Shown: one piece after another, positions 8,781 through 15,336 of the stretch | How positions within the stretch are numbered: position 1 is the first letter of the stretch | Layout of the letters: each line of letters begins with the position of its first letter | NCBI GenBank assembly: GCA_964449445.1 | Contig: CAYUZT010000004.1 | Span: 1-64,000 of the forward strand | Source: JABFSS01 sp964449445 | GTDB lineage: Bacteria; Patescibacteriota; Gracilibacteria; Peribacterales; Peribacteraceae | Reading direction: 5' to 3' | DNA length: 64,000 bases | The notes under the pieces: model-generated | Told to the model about the DNA's origin: nothing | The model's database searches: none | The model's input: the letters and a program-made list of their open reading frames with translations, nothing else | Position numbers and translations under genes: made by a program

Positions 8781-8933
8781 GGAAGCCAAGGAAGTCAAGG
8801 AAGCCAAAGATGCCCAGGAAAAGGAAAAAAAGAAGACGAGGAGAAAATCTTTTGCATCGTTTTTTCTTGTGTATCCTTGTCTTCTCTTCTTTGGCTTCCT
8901 TGGCTTCTTCGCCATCGTTGGCTTCTTATTCGG
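8781..8933. repeat. Word-repeat hairpin, AAGGAAGCC family
   Basis: Left arm: several copies of AAGGAAGCC/AAGGAAGTC (8781-8820). Right arm: the inverse words GGCTTCCTT (8885-8933), with an AG-rich loop between. It fills the purM-ftsE gap and reaches the last codons of ftsE. The same words recur at 40258-40341. Confidence 0.8.
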
Positions 8934-9690
8934 AATGTATGGCCGTAACTTTTACCTTCCTCCTCATCTGCTGTGCCGCATCTTCCGGCGTTGTCTTGAT
9001 CGCCTGGGTGGCCGGTACGGTTCGGTAGCCACCGACGCTGTCACGTGCGATGCGGCCTTTCTGCAGTTCGATCACGCGGGTGTGGAGCAGATCGACGAGA
9101 GCTTTGTCGTGGGTGGCAATGATCACGGTGGTGCCGGCGGCGTTGATATCGCGGAAGGTCTGCAGCACATCCTTCGCTTGCTCGGGATCCAGGTTCTGCG
9201 TCGGCTCATCGGCCAGCAGGATAATGGGCTTGTGCGCGATTGCACGGGCGATCGCGGTGCGGGCCTTTTCGCCGCCCGAAAGCTCTCGGGGCAATGCATG
9301 CGCGCGTCCTGTGAGCTCCAATCGCCTCAGGAGCTCCGGCACGCGCTTTTCGATCTCTTCATCGGTTGCGCCGCACACTTCTAATGGAAAGGACACGTTT
9401 TCGGCGACGGTCCTGTTTGCGAGCAGTTTGTAATCCTGAAAGACGACGCCGACCCGGCGGCGGAAGATCTGCAGTCCTCCAGCGGGGACCGTGCGCAGAT
9501 CGACATCATCAACAGTGATGGTGCCGCTCGTCGCATCTTCGGCGCCCACGAAGAGCGAGAGGAGAGTGGTCTTGCCCGCACCACTCGGACCGGTGATACA
9601 GACGAATTCGCCGGGGTCGATGCGCAGGGAAATAGTATCGAGTACTTTTCCTTCGCCGTAATCTTTGCTGACACCTTTGAGGATGATCAT
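8926..9690 (-). CDS. ftsE: FtsE-like cell-division ABC ATPase
   Basis: 254 residues: Walker A GPSGAGKTT (about 34-42), Q-loop FQDYKLL, signature LSGGEKAR, Walker B ILLADEPTQNLD, switch His in IIATHDKAL. FtsE works with the membrane protein FtsX to activate peptidoglycan hydrolases at the septum. No ftsX is adjacent, which is unusual; the best match could also be a related LolD-type ATPase. A Lys/Arg-rich tail of about 30 residues follows the ATPase core. TACACT is 7 nt before the start. Confidence 0.8.
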   Translation of the reverse strand: MIILKGVSKDYGEGKVLDTISLRIDPGEFVCITGPSGAGKTTLLSLFVGAEDATSGTITVDDVDLRTVPAGGLQIFRRRVGVVFQDYKLLANRTVAENVSFPLEVCGATDEEIEKRVPELLRRLELTGRAHALPRELSGGEKARTAIARAIAHKPIILLADEPTQNLDPEQAKDVLQTFRDINAAGTTVIIATHDKALVDLLHTRVIELQKGRIARDSVGGYRTVPATQAIKTTPEDAAQQMRRKVKVTAIHSE

Positions 9691-9723
9691 GGATCTTAGT
9701 GTAGCCCCTTCTTTTTATAGAGA

Positions 9724-9807
9724 AGCTTGTTAGCTTGTTAGCTTGTTAGCTAGTTAGCTTTCATCCCATTTCTAAAAAGCTAAAAAGCTAAGAAGCTAAA
9801 CAGCTAT
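9724..9807. repeat. Word-repeat hairpin, GTTAGCTT family
   Basis: Four tandem GTTAGCTT-like words (9726-9760), a short loop, then the inverse words AAGCTAAA/AAGCTAAG (9775-9806). It lies between ftsE and rlmE and supplies the last codons of rlmE. The same words occur at 31614-31712 and, as a single arm, at 59868-59907. Confidence 0.85.
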
Positions 9808-10425
9808 TTGCGGCTTTCGTACAACAACATACACTTCACGACTTCGATCCCTACTGGCCTCCACTTCCACAATCTTCGGTTCTTGCCAGTCCTGTTTGAG
9901 CCCTCCGAAGAACTCGTCGAAATCTCCGCCGCGGAAGACTTTCACGACGCACTTGCCGTTGGGCTTGAGGATGTCTTTCGCAATCGCAAGCGATGCCATT
10001 GCGAGCTCCACTGATCGCCATTGATCGAGATCTTTGACACCACTCGTGTTCGGTGCGATATCGGAAAGGACGAGGTCGGCTTCGCGTACGCCTTCTTGCC
10101 GGAGAATATCCTCGACCGCAAACCGGTCCGTGATATCCATCATGAACGTTTTTACATTCTCTCCAATCGGTTCGATCTCCTGCAGATCGAATCCATAGAG
10201 CGCGCCAGTCGGTCCGGTCTTCTGCGCCGCATATTGGAGCCAGCTGCCCGGTGCGGCACCCAGATCAATCACCGTCATGGTTCGTCCCGGCTCACCACGA
10301 GTGTTTGGCTGCAGGAGATGGAAACGTTCGTCGAGCTCCATCAACTTGTAGACGGAGCGGGCCCGGTAGCCTTCTTTGGCTGCGCGCTGGGACCATTTGT
10401 CGTTGGGGGTGTAGGGCTTCGGCAC
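9796..10425 (-). CDS. rlmE: 23S rRNA 2'-O-methyltransferase RlmE (FtsJ/RrmJ)
   Basis: 209 residues, normal for RlmE, which methylates U2552 in the A-loop of 23S rRNA. The K-D-K-E catalytic set is visible: RSVYKLMELDERF (Lys), SDIAPN (Asp), CVVKVFRGGDF (Lys), EVYVVVRKP (Glu). The SAM-binding loop is DLGAAPGSW. The start is GTG, immediately after a word-repeat hairpin. The last residues (QIAV) are encoded by the neighbouring GTTAGCTT repeat, so the repeat has set the C terminus. Confidence 0.92.
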   Translation of the reverse strand: MPKPYTPNDKWSQRAAKEGYRARSVYKLMELDERFHLLQPNTRGEPGRTMTVIDLGAAPGSWLQYAAQKTGPTGALYGFDLQEIEPIGENVKTFMMDITDRFAVEDILRQEGVREADLVLSDIAPNTSGVKDLDQWRSVELAMASLAIAKDILKPNGKCVVKVFRGGDFDEFFGGLKQDWQEPKIVEVEASRDRSREVYVVVRKPQIAV

Positions 10426-10430
10426 TGCGA

Positions 10431-10495
10431 GGAGTTAGGAGCTAGGAAATTAGGAAATGGCATCAGTAATCCTAACTCCTAACTCCTAATTCCTA
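10431..10495. repeat. Word-repeat hairpin, GGAGTTAGGA family
   Basis: Left arm GGAGTTAGGAGCTAGGAAAT and relatives, loop GGCATCAGTAA, right arm CCTAACTCCTAACTCCTAAT. It fills the rsmG-rlmE gap. The same word pair with a different loop is found at 31937-32019. Confidence 0.85.
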
Positions 10496-11200
10496 AACTG
10501 GCTTTTTCTTCGCCACTCCCACTGCCCGTGGGTAGTTGCCCGAAATCTTCCCTGTCTTCTCAAATATGAGGAGTTGTCTCTTTCCAAAATCTCCCGGAAG
10601 TTCATACACGTGCTGTGTCACCAATTTACATCTGAGTTCCTTTTGTGATGTAGCAGAATCATGCAATTCACGATCGATGTTCATGCTCTTCCACAGAATG
10701 ATCTTGCCCTGTGGTTTCACGAAGGGGCTCGCGTACTCCAGCAGCACATTCACCTCGGCAACCGCGCGTGCGGTCACAATATCGAACTGTTCGCGGTACC
10801 GCGGATGATGCCCGAGTGTTTCGGCGCGTCCGCAGAGCAGATCCACATTCTTGAGTCCTAGCGCATCAGCGATCCTCTGCACGGCATCGATTTTTTTCTG
10901 CGTGGAATCCATGCCGGTCAGATGGGCATCAGGGAGACTCACTGCGAGGGGAAGCAGGGGGAAGCCGCCGCCGGTACCGATATCCAAAATCTTCACACCC
11001 CCTCCCCCTACCCCTCCCCCATCCTTCGCTGCGCTCAGGAGGGGAGAGGGGAGTTGCAGTACCGCTAGTGAATCGAGAATGTTGCCGATCCAACAGGATT
11101 CTTGAGTTCGAAATGCGGAAAGATTTGTTTTTGCATTCTCCGAAAGAAAAAATTTCACAAGTTCATGGAGTCGTTGCTCAAGATCAGGATGCAGCTGCAT
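10493..11200 (-). CDS. rsmG: 16S rRNA m7G527 methyltransferase RsmG (GidB)
   Basis: 235 residues. The SAM site LDIGTGGGFPLLPLAV and the RAVAEVNVLLEYASP region are typical of RsmG, which methylates G527 of 16S rRNA. I start at the ATG at 11200, with ATACT and GTGCCC directly before it. Between LAVLQL and KILDIG the family normally has a short loop. Here a Gly-rich insert (about 18 residues, SPLLSAAKDGGGVGGGGV) is present, encoded by a C/G word repeat. Confidence 0.9.
   Translation of the reverse strand: MQLHPDLEQRLHELVKFFLSENAKTNLSAFRTQESCWIGNILDSLAVLQLPSPLLSAAKDGGGVGGGGVKILDIGTGGGFPLLPLAVSLPDAHLTGMDSTQKKIDAVQRIADALGLKNVDLLCGRAETLGHHPRYREQFDIVTARAVAEVNVLLEYASPFVKPQGKIILWKSMNIDRELHDSATSQKELRCKLVTQHVYELPGDFGKRQLLIFEKTGKISGNYPRAVGVAKKKPV
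10996..11056. repeat. C-rich/G-rich word repeat inside rsmG
   Basis: Tandem CCCCCTCCCCCTACCCCTCC words face an inverse GGAGGGGAGAGGGG block across the loop ATCCTTCGCTGCGCTCA. The whole repeat is in frame within rsmG and encodes the extra Gly-rich loop. Confidence 0.8.
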
Positions 11201-11213
11201 GGGCACAGTATGC

Positions 11214-11280
11214 TCGATAATTCGTTAACTCGTTAACTCGTATTGCGGCATGCCAGTTAACCAATTATCGAGTTAACGAG
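11214..11280. repeat. Word-repeat hairpin, GTTAACTCG family
   Basis: Begins ctcgataattcgttaactcg, continues with another GTTAACTCG word, and ends with the inverse ATTATCGAGTTAACGAG. It separates rsmG and pyrE, which are divergent. The first 20 bases are found again, identical, at 58012. Confidence 0.85.
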
Positions 11281-11328
11281 CTTTTTTGCTTGTTGTCATT
11301 CCTCCCAACTGCTCGCTATGCTCTTCTT

Positions 11329-11970
11329 ATGCCTCACGGAGACCGCATTGCCGAATTCCTGCTCTCGATCGGAGCGGTCAAGCTCCGCCCGCAGGATCCG
11401 TTCACCTGGACGAGCGGGATCAAGTCGCCCATCTACTGCGACAACCGGATGATCTACAGCCATCCGGAGGCGCGAACCTTTGTTACCCAAGCGCTCGCAC
11501 AGCGCGTGAGGGCGCTCCACATTTCGCCCGATGTCATAGCCGGGACGGCGACTGCCGCCATCGGTTGGGCAGCGCTCGTCGCGGATCGTCTCAATTTGCC
11601 GTTCGTCTACGTGCGCGCAAAAGCGAAAGAGCATGGCGCGAAAAAGCGGATCGAGGGTGATCTGCGCAAAGAGGGGCAGCATGTGGTGGTCGTGGAAGAC
11701 TTGATCAGCACGGGCGGCAGTTCGCTCAGTACCGTCGAGGCTCTGCGAGAGGAGGGGAAGGCGATCGTGACCGATATCGTCTCCATTTTCACCTACGAAT
11801 TCACTGCTGCGACGGAATCGGCACAGGAGAATGGGATCATGCTCCATCCTCTCACAAACATTTCGGGCCTCGTGAGAATCGCTCTTGGGCAGGGGAAGAT
11901 TACGGAAGAGCAGGCAAAAATGGTCCTGGCGTTTACGAAAGATCCACAGGAGTGGGGGAAGCGTCTGTAG
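11329..11970 (+). CDS. pyrE: Orotate phosphoribosyltransferase
   Basis: 213 residues from the ATG at 11329. It transfers orotate to PRPP to give OMP in pyrimidine synthesis. Visible features: CDNRMIYSHPEAR near the N terminus, KAKEHGAKKRIEGDL (catalytic Lys loop), and the PRPP-binding motif VVVVEDLISTGGSS. TATGCT lies 6 nt before this ATG, so I prefer it over the TTG at 11290. No other pyr gene is nearby. Confidence 0.9.
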   Translation: MPHGDRIAEFLLSIGAVKLRPQDPFTWTSGIKSPIYCDNRMIYSHPEARTFVTQALAQRVRALHISPDVIAGTATAAIGWAALVADRLNLPFVYVRAKAKEHGAKKRIEGDLRKEGQHVVVVEDLISTGGSSLSTVEALREEGKAIVTDIVSIFTYEFTAATESAQENGIMLHPLTNISGLVRIALGQGKITEEQAKMVLAFTKDPQEWGKRL

Positions 11971-12013
11971 TTGCGGGTTACGAGTTGCGGGATTTTTTTT
12001 GGTACCCCGCTGT

Positions 12014-12084
12014 TGGTGGAGGTGAGGGGACTCGAACCCCCATTCCCTTGGGTGACGATCCAGGGAACACACCATGTCACCCCC
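12014..12084 (-). ncRNA. tRNA-like RNA without a D-arm
   Basis: On the minus strand, GGGGGTG pairs with CACCTCC (with a G3-U70 wobble), followed by A73 and encoded CCA. A normal T-arm (GGGGG, TTCGAGT, CCCCT) is present. The 36 nt between acceptor and T-arm make one hairpin (TTCCC/GGGAA plus GG/CC) with loop ATCGTCAC and no D-stem. G3-U70 and A73 are alanine identity elements, also used by tmRNA, and GACATGG after the acceptor recalls the tmRNA 5' end. An outer 8-bp stem (CCCCGCTG/CAGCGGGG) brackets it. Either a decayed tRNA/tmRNA domain or a novel small RNA. Confidence 0.6.
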
Positions 12085-12100
12085 ACGCAGCGGGGCGGCA

Positions 12101-12106
12101 AGTGTA
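12101..12106 (-). promoter_or_regulatory. -10 box of the tRNA-like RNA
   Basis: TACACT on the minus strand ends about 6 nt before the outer stem CCCCGCTG, so transcription would begin near its first base. No clear -35 is seen at 17 nt. Confidence 0.45.
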
Positions 12107-12113
12107 CGACGCG

Positions 12114-12142
12114 TTGACAAAATAGTGCTGCAGAGGTAACCT
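12114..12142 (+). promoter_or_regulatory. Promoter TTGACA-N17-TAACCT
   Basis: A consensus -35 TTGACA (12114-12119) is followed by a 17-nt spacer and TAACCT (12137-12142), matching the TANNNT form used here. It points into the short RNA at 12149 and is divergent from the tRNA-like RNA promoter. Confidence 0.65.
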
Positions 12143-12148
12143 GAGGAT

Positions 12149-12229
12149 GGTTGACGATCCAGGGACCCCTCCGACGCAGTTTGCTCGGCGGGACTCGAAT
12201 TTCTCCCCGTCCCTGACGGGGATTTTTTT
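12149..12229 (+). ncRNA. Small RNA complementary to the tRNA-like RNA
   Basis: About 80 nt, bounded by a consensus promoter and a perfect intrinsic terminator. Bases 12152-12165 (TGACGATCCAGGGA) are the exact complement of the central hairpin and loop of the tRNA-like RNA on the other strand. GGGACTCGAA (12190-12199) is complementary to its T-loop. No reading frame is convincing. It could act as a trans antisense partner, or it could be a partial duplication of the tRNA-like gene. Confidence 0.55.
12205..12229 (+). terminator. Intrinsic terminator of the small RNA
   Basis: CCCCGTC, loop CCT, GACGGGG, then A and seven T. A perfect 7-bp GC-rich stem with a T run. Confidence 0.8.
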
Positions 12230-12235
12230 ACAGAC

Positions 12236-12255
12236 GTTCCATACCTCTATGGAAC
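12236..12255. repeat. GTTCCATACCTCTATGGAAC hairpin
   Basis: An 8-bp perfect inverted repeat with a 4-nt loop downstream of pheS. Near-identical copies are at 33762-33781 and 42101-42120, each in an intergenic gap. Confidence 0.75.
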
Positions 12256-12300
12256 CGATTATGTCCCTTTTGGAAGCCAAAAAATCGCCTCTCTCAAAAC

Positions 12301-13323
12301 TTAATTGAACTGCCTCAAAAACCTCAAATCACCATGGAAAAAACTACGTAAATCCGGAATCTGATGTTTGATCATCAGCGGCCGCTCGATGCCGAAGCCG
12401 AAGGCGAAGCCTTGCCATTTTTCCGGATCGATACCGCAGTTTTTGAGGACGCTTGGATGTGTCATGCCGCAGCCGCCCATCTCCAGCCACTGCCCTTCAC
12501 GGCTGTCTTTTGCATCTCCCTGCCACATCATGTCCAACTCCAGACTCGGTTCCGTGAAGGGGAAAAAGCCCGTGCGGAAGCGGAATTCGACGTCTCTGCC
12601 AATCAGTTCACGGAGTCCCGTGATCAGCACGCCTTTCAAGTGCGCGAGCGAAATATCTTTGCCGATCATCATGCCTTCGAACTGGTGGAACATCGGTGAA
12701 TGCGTCGCGTCGGAATCCTTTCGATACACTCGCCCGGGGCAGATAATGCGAAAAGGAGGTTTGTGCGTGGAGGCAAAGCGCACTTGCATGTTGGATGTGT
12801 GCGTTCGCAGCACGTATCTTTTATCCGGAGGCAGTTTTTCCTTCTGATCGGTGATCCAGAACGTGTCCTGCGCATCGCGCGCAGGGTGCGTCTCGGGAAT
12901 ATTCAATTTATTGAAATTGTTCTCCTCTGTCTCCACTTCCGGACCTTCGGCGACTTCAAATCCCATGCGTCCGAAGACTTCTTCCACCTGCCGGATGAAT
13001 TCAGGGATCAAATGCAGGTGACCGCCCTCGTGGGGGGGAAGCTCTACGGTGACATCGAGCTTGTCGTCGCTCGCCAGGCTCCCCAGGGATTTCGCATGCA
13101 GTTCGCTGCGGCGCTCCCCAAGCGCGCTTGTGAGCGTCTGCTTCCACTGGTTGAGCTCCTGTCCTTTTGCGATTTTCTCAGCGGCCGGAAGGGCTCCAAG
13201 GTCCTTCATCGCCAGTGTCAGAGCGCCGTGCTTGCGGCTGAAGATCTCCAGTTCCAGCGCATCAAGTTCTGCGGCGGAAGCGGCAGCACGGATCTTCGAC
13301 TCGTAATTACTGAGGTCAGACAT
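12301..13323 (-). CDS. pheS: Phenylalanine-tRNA ligase alpha subunit
   Basis: 340 residues, normal for PheS. An N-terminal coiled coil (about 1-90) binds tRNA-Phe. The class II catalytic core contains motif 2 (SDATHSPMFHQFEGMMIG), GGCGMTHPSVL and motif 3 (GFAFGFGIERPLMIKHQIPDLR). With PheT it charges tRNA-Phe. pheT is not adjacent, unlike in most bacteria. TATCCT sits 6 nt upstream of the ATG. The next features downstream are the small RNA pair. Confidence 0.95.
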   Translation of the reverse strand: MSDLSNYESKIRAAASAAELDALELEIFSRKHGALTLAMKDLGALPAAEKIAKGQELNQWKQTLTSALGERRSELHAKSLGSLASDDKLDVTVELPPHEGGHLHLIPEFIRQVEEVFGRMGFEVAEGPEVETEENNFNKLNIPETHPARDAQDTFWITDQKEKLPPDKRYVLRTHTSNMQVRFASTHKPPFRIICPGRVYRKDSDATHSPMFHQFEGMMIGKDISLAHLKGVLITGLRELIGRDVEFRFRTGFFPFTEPSLELDMMWQGDAKDSREGQWLEMGGCGMTHPSVLKNCGIDPEKWQGFAFGFGIERPLMIKHQIPDLRSFFHGDLRFLRQFN

Positions 13324-13348
13324 GTCAGGAGGATACTGGAAACAAGGA

Positions 13349-13395
13349 AATGGTTAAATGGTTGAATGGTAACCATGCAACCATTCAGCCATTCG
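13349..13395. repeat. Word-repeat hairpin, ATGGTTGAATGG family
   Basis: ATGGTTAAATGGTTGAATGG faces CAACCATTCAGCCATTC around GTAACCATG. It lies between pheS and the membrane-protein gene. Related words occur at 28149-28180 and inside mutY at 36553-36580. Confidence 0.8.
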
Positions 13396-13398
13396 TTT

Positions 13399-13761
13399 CT
13401 ACGAATTCAACGCCAGTTCTATCAGTACAAACACCCCAAAGATCATGAGCCCAATCCACCACGTCAGCAGCCCCAGAAGATGGAACAGAATCAGAATGAT
13501 TGATGCGAGACCCAAAAAGACTCCCTGCCGTACCGAGATGCCTAGCACCTGTCCCAGATCCCACGAGTGCAGCGGCACGAGCCTCCAGAGCGCGTAGAAA
13601 AGCAGCGTGCCGATGGAGCACACGGCCAGGAACAGACTGATGAAGAACGCGGGGATCGCGTACGCGGGCGCCGTGAGCGGGCTCACGCGGAAGATGACCA
13701 CGAGGAGGGAAGTGAGGGAGAGGAGGGCCGAGAGACTGATTCCAAAGAGAAGGGAAGTCAC
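13399..13761 (-). CDS. Small four-helix membrane protein
   Basis: 120 residues, almost wholly hydrophobic, with about four membrane helices (SLLFGISLSALLSLTSLLVVIF; IPAFFISLFLAVCSIGTLLFYAL; VRQGVFLGLASIILILFHLL; WIGLMIFGVFVLIELAL). Function not recognised. I chose the GTG at 13761 because TAGAAT lies 7 nt upstream; an in-frame ATG at 13800 would place that box within the gene. It precedes pheS on the same strand. Confidence 0.7.
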   Translation of the reverse strand: MTSLLFGISLSALLSLTSLLVVIFRVSPLTAPAYAIPAFFISLFLAVCSIGTLLFYALWRLVPLHSWDLGQVLGISVRQGVFLGLASIILILFHLLGLLTWWIGLMIFGVFVLIELALNS

Positions 13762-13795
13762 GGAAAGGATTCTACAGGAGCGTTCAGGGAAAAAT

Positions 13796-13899
13796 CCCAA
13801 AAACCAAATGCCAAAATCCAGGGAAAATTGGGAAAATTGTTTAAAAATTTTCCTTAGCGTTTCCCTGGTATTTGTTTTTTGGCACTTGGTTTTTATTTC
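13796..13899. repeat. Word-repeat hairpin, CCAAAAACCAAATGCCA family
   Basis: AAAACCAAATGCCAAAATCC and AGGGAAAATTGGGAAAATTG face CCCTGGTATTTGTTTTTTGG-type words. It separates the membrane gene from the glycosylase gene. Two further copies with the same words are at 23431-23532 and 25464-25560. Confidence 0.85.
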
Positions 13900-14450
13900 C
13901 GAGAATTCAAAAACTCCCCCAGGGCCTTAAAGTCGTCATACAGCGCCTGCCGCAACCCTCCATTGTGCAACGCAGCAGCAGGGTGGTAGATGGGGAACAC
14001 GGTGACCGAGTCCGTGAGCTTTTGTGGTTTTCCATGGCCTTCGGTGATGCTCAATTTGGTGAAGAAGTGCCCAAGCGCGTGGCGCCCGAGCGGCACGATC
14101 ACCTTGGGGTTGATGATCGCGATTTCCTGCTTCAGCCACGGCATGCACTGTTCCTTCTCCTCCGGCGTCGGGTCGCGATTACCCGGCGGGCGGTACTTCA
14201 CAACGTTACTGATGTAGACGTCCTCGCGCTTGAGTCCGATGGTTCCCAGTAGCTCATCCAAAAACTGTCCCGCCGGTCCCACGAACGGCCGACCCTGTTC
14301 ATCTTCTTTCTGCCCGGGCGCTTCGCCGATGAACATGACCTCCGCATGCGGGTTGCCTTCGCCAAGGACAGCTTGCGTTGCGGTCTTGTGAAGCTCACAA
14401 CCTTTCCAGTCTTTCAGTTTGGCCTGGAGGTCGGGGAGAGTGAGAGTCAT
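13893..14450 (-). CDS. Uracil-DNA glycosylase, family 4-like
   Basis: 185 residues. Family 4 motifs are clear: GEAPGQKEDEQGRPFVGPAGQFLDELL (uracil pocket), YISNVVKYRPPGNRDPTPEE, and HPAAAL near the C terminus. It removes uracil from DNA in base-excision repair. Family 4 enzymes bind a 4Fe-4S cluster with four Cys; here only two remain (in KGCEL and EQCMPW), and the Cys before RPPGNR is Tyr. It follows purE by 12 nt and is probably co-transcribed. Confidence 0.88.
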   Translation of the reverse strand: MTLTLPDLQAKLKDWKGCELHKTATQAVLGEGNPHAEVMFIGEAPGQKEDEQGRPFVGPAGQFLDELLGTIGLKREDVYISNVVKYRPPGNRDPTPEEKEQCMPWLKQEIAIINPKVIVPLGRHALGHFFTKLSITEGHGKPQKLTDSVTVFPIYHPAAALHNGGLRQALYDDFKALGEFLNSRK

Positions 14451-14462
14451 GGTGTTGTGTTG

Positions 14463-14912
14463 TTAGTACTCAGATTTTATCTTTTCGATTCTCTTCATGA
14501 GCTTTGCTTTTAATCCCGCATCACTCTCGCCCAAAATCCTGAGCGCACACAGCGCCGCGTTCTTCTGATTCAGGACGGTCATTACGGGAACGTCGGAAGG
14601 CATGCGGAGATTAGAGTGAATATCGGTGAGATATTCCGTGAGGTCTTTGTACGGAGGGCAGTTGATCACGGGATGAACGCAACTCCCTGCAACCACTCCT
14701 CCTAGCCCATTGCTCATTCCTACAACGGTGATCACGACCGTCGGATCCTTTCGCGCATTCAGTTTCTTGATCTCCTCTACCACTTTCTCCGGCACTTTGT
14801 GGGCCGAGGCGACGATGATCTCCGATGGCACGTCAAACTCTGTCAGAAGATCGACGATCTTCTGCGTGAACTCGATATCCGTTTTACTACCAAGGAGAAA
14901 GGCGACAAACAT
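14463..14912 (-). CDS. purE: AIR carboxylase / N5-CAIR mutase PurE, class II-like
   Basis: 149 residues. PurE catalyses the carboxylation step of purine synthesis. GSKTD at the N terminus is the phosphate loop. ASAHKVPEKV and GMSNGLGGVVAG with VINCPP resemble the animal-type (class II) enzyme, which uses CO2 directly, more than SAHRTP of class I. No purK is nearby, which fits class II. CATACT lies 9 nt before the ATG. Confidence 0.85.
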   Translation of the reverse strand: MFVAFLLGSKTDIEFTQKIVDLLTEFDVPSEIIVASAHKVPEKVVEEIKKLNARKDPTVVITVVGMSNGLGGVVAGSCVHPVINCPPYKDLTEYLTDIHSNLRMPSDVPVMTVLNQKNAALCALRILGESDAGLKAKLMKRIEKIKSEY

Positions 14913-14934
14913 ATGCTCTGGAGTATGTCGTCCC

Positions 14935-14962
14935 GAGTAGCCCCGAAGGGGCGTATCGAGGG
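14935..14962. repeat. GCCCCGAAGGGGC hairpin
   Basis: A GC-rich inverted repeat (AGCCCCGAAGGGGC with flanking CGTCCCGAG...GAGGGGCG) upstream of purE. Small dispersed palindromes of this type resemble others in the window, e.g. at 23120. Confidence 0.55.
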
Positions 14963-14971
14963 GCGACGTGC

Positions 14972-15157
14972 ATGTTTGCAGTATATCAGAATCGTGGTGA
15001 GGCAGGGGGGAATGGTCACTACTACCTCTTCGCCTTCGCCATCGAGTTCAAGAAGCGCAATTTCATCCGGGGAGAAGGCTTTAACCGAAAGTACGGTGAG
15101 GAAGTCTACATTGAGGAGCTAGACCCAAGCCAGCTAGTACCAGTCACCGTCCAATAA
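14972..15157 (+). CDS. Small hypothetical protein, 61 aa
   Basis: MFAVYQNRGEAGGNGHYYLFAFAIEF followed by a basic middle and a PSQLVPVTVQ end. The periodic hydrophobics suggest a small beta-rich fold. Not recognised. It is divergent from purE and lies just before the probable integrated element. Confidence 0.5.
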   Translation: MFAVYQNRGEAGGNGHYYLFAFAIEFKKRNFIRGEGFNRKYGEEVYIEELDPSQLVPVTVQ

Positions 15158-15300
15158 GGCCTGGCGCTGGCGCAGACACGCCAAGCAGAATGCCGCATAA
15201 AAATCGCCCTTTCTTGCTTTATGTTGTCTGTTGTATTTCGGCCCCCCTCTACAAAAATTAGATACCCTGTGTCTGCCAAGAAAATCCTGTGGCCAGGATA

Positions 15301-15332
15301 TTGACATACATCAATATATAGTGTTATATAAT
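15301..15332 (+). promoter_or_regulatory. Promoter TTGACA-N18-TATATA
   Basis: TTGACA at 15301-15306 is followed by 18 nt and TATATA (15325-15330; a TATAAT starts two bases later). The ATG of the next gene is 6 nt downstream, so this promoter makes a leaderless mRNA. Confidence 0.7.
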
Positions 15333-15336
15333 ATAT

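Noticed and set aside
12014..12300. A complete tmRNA gene
   Set aside because: The ends resemble tmRNA (G3-U70, CCA, GACATGG), but only 71 nt lie between them, there is no tag reading frame, and the order is not that of a permuted two-piece tmRNA.
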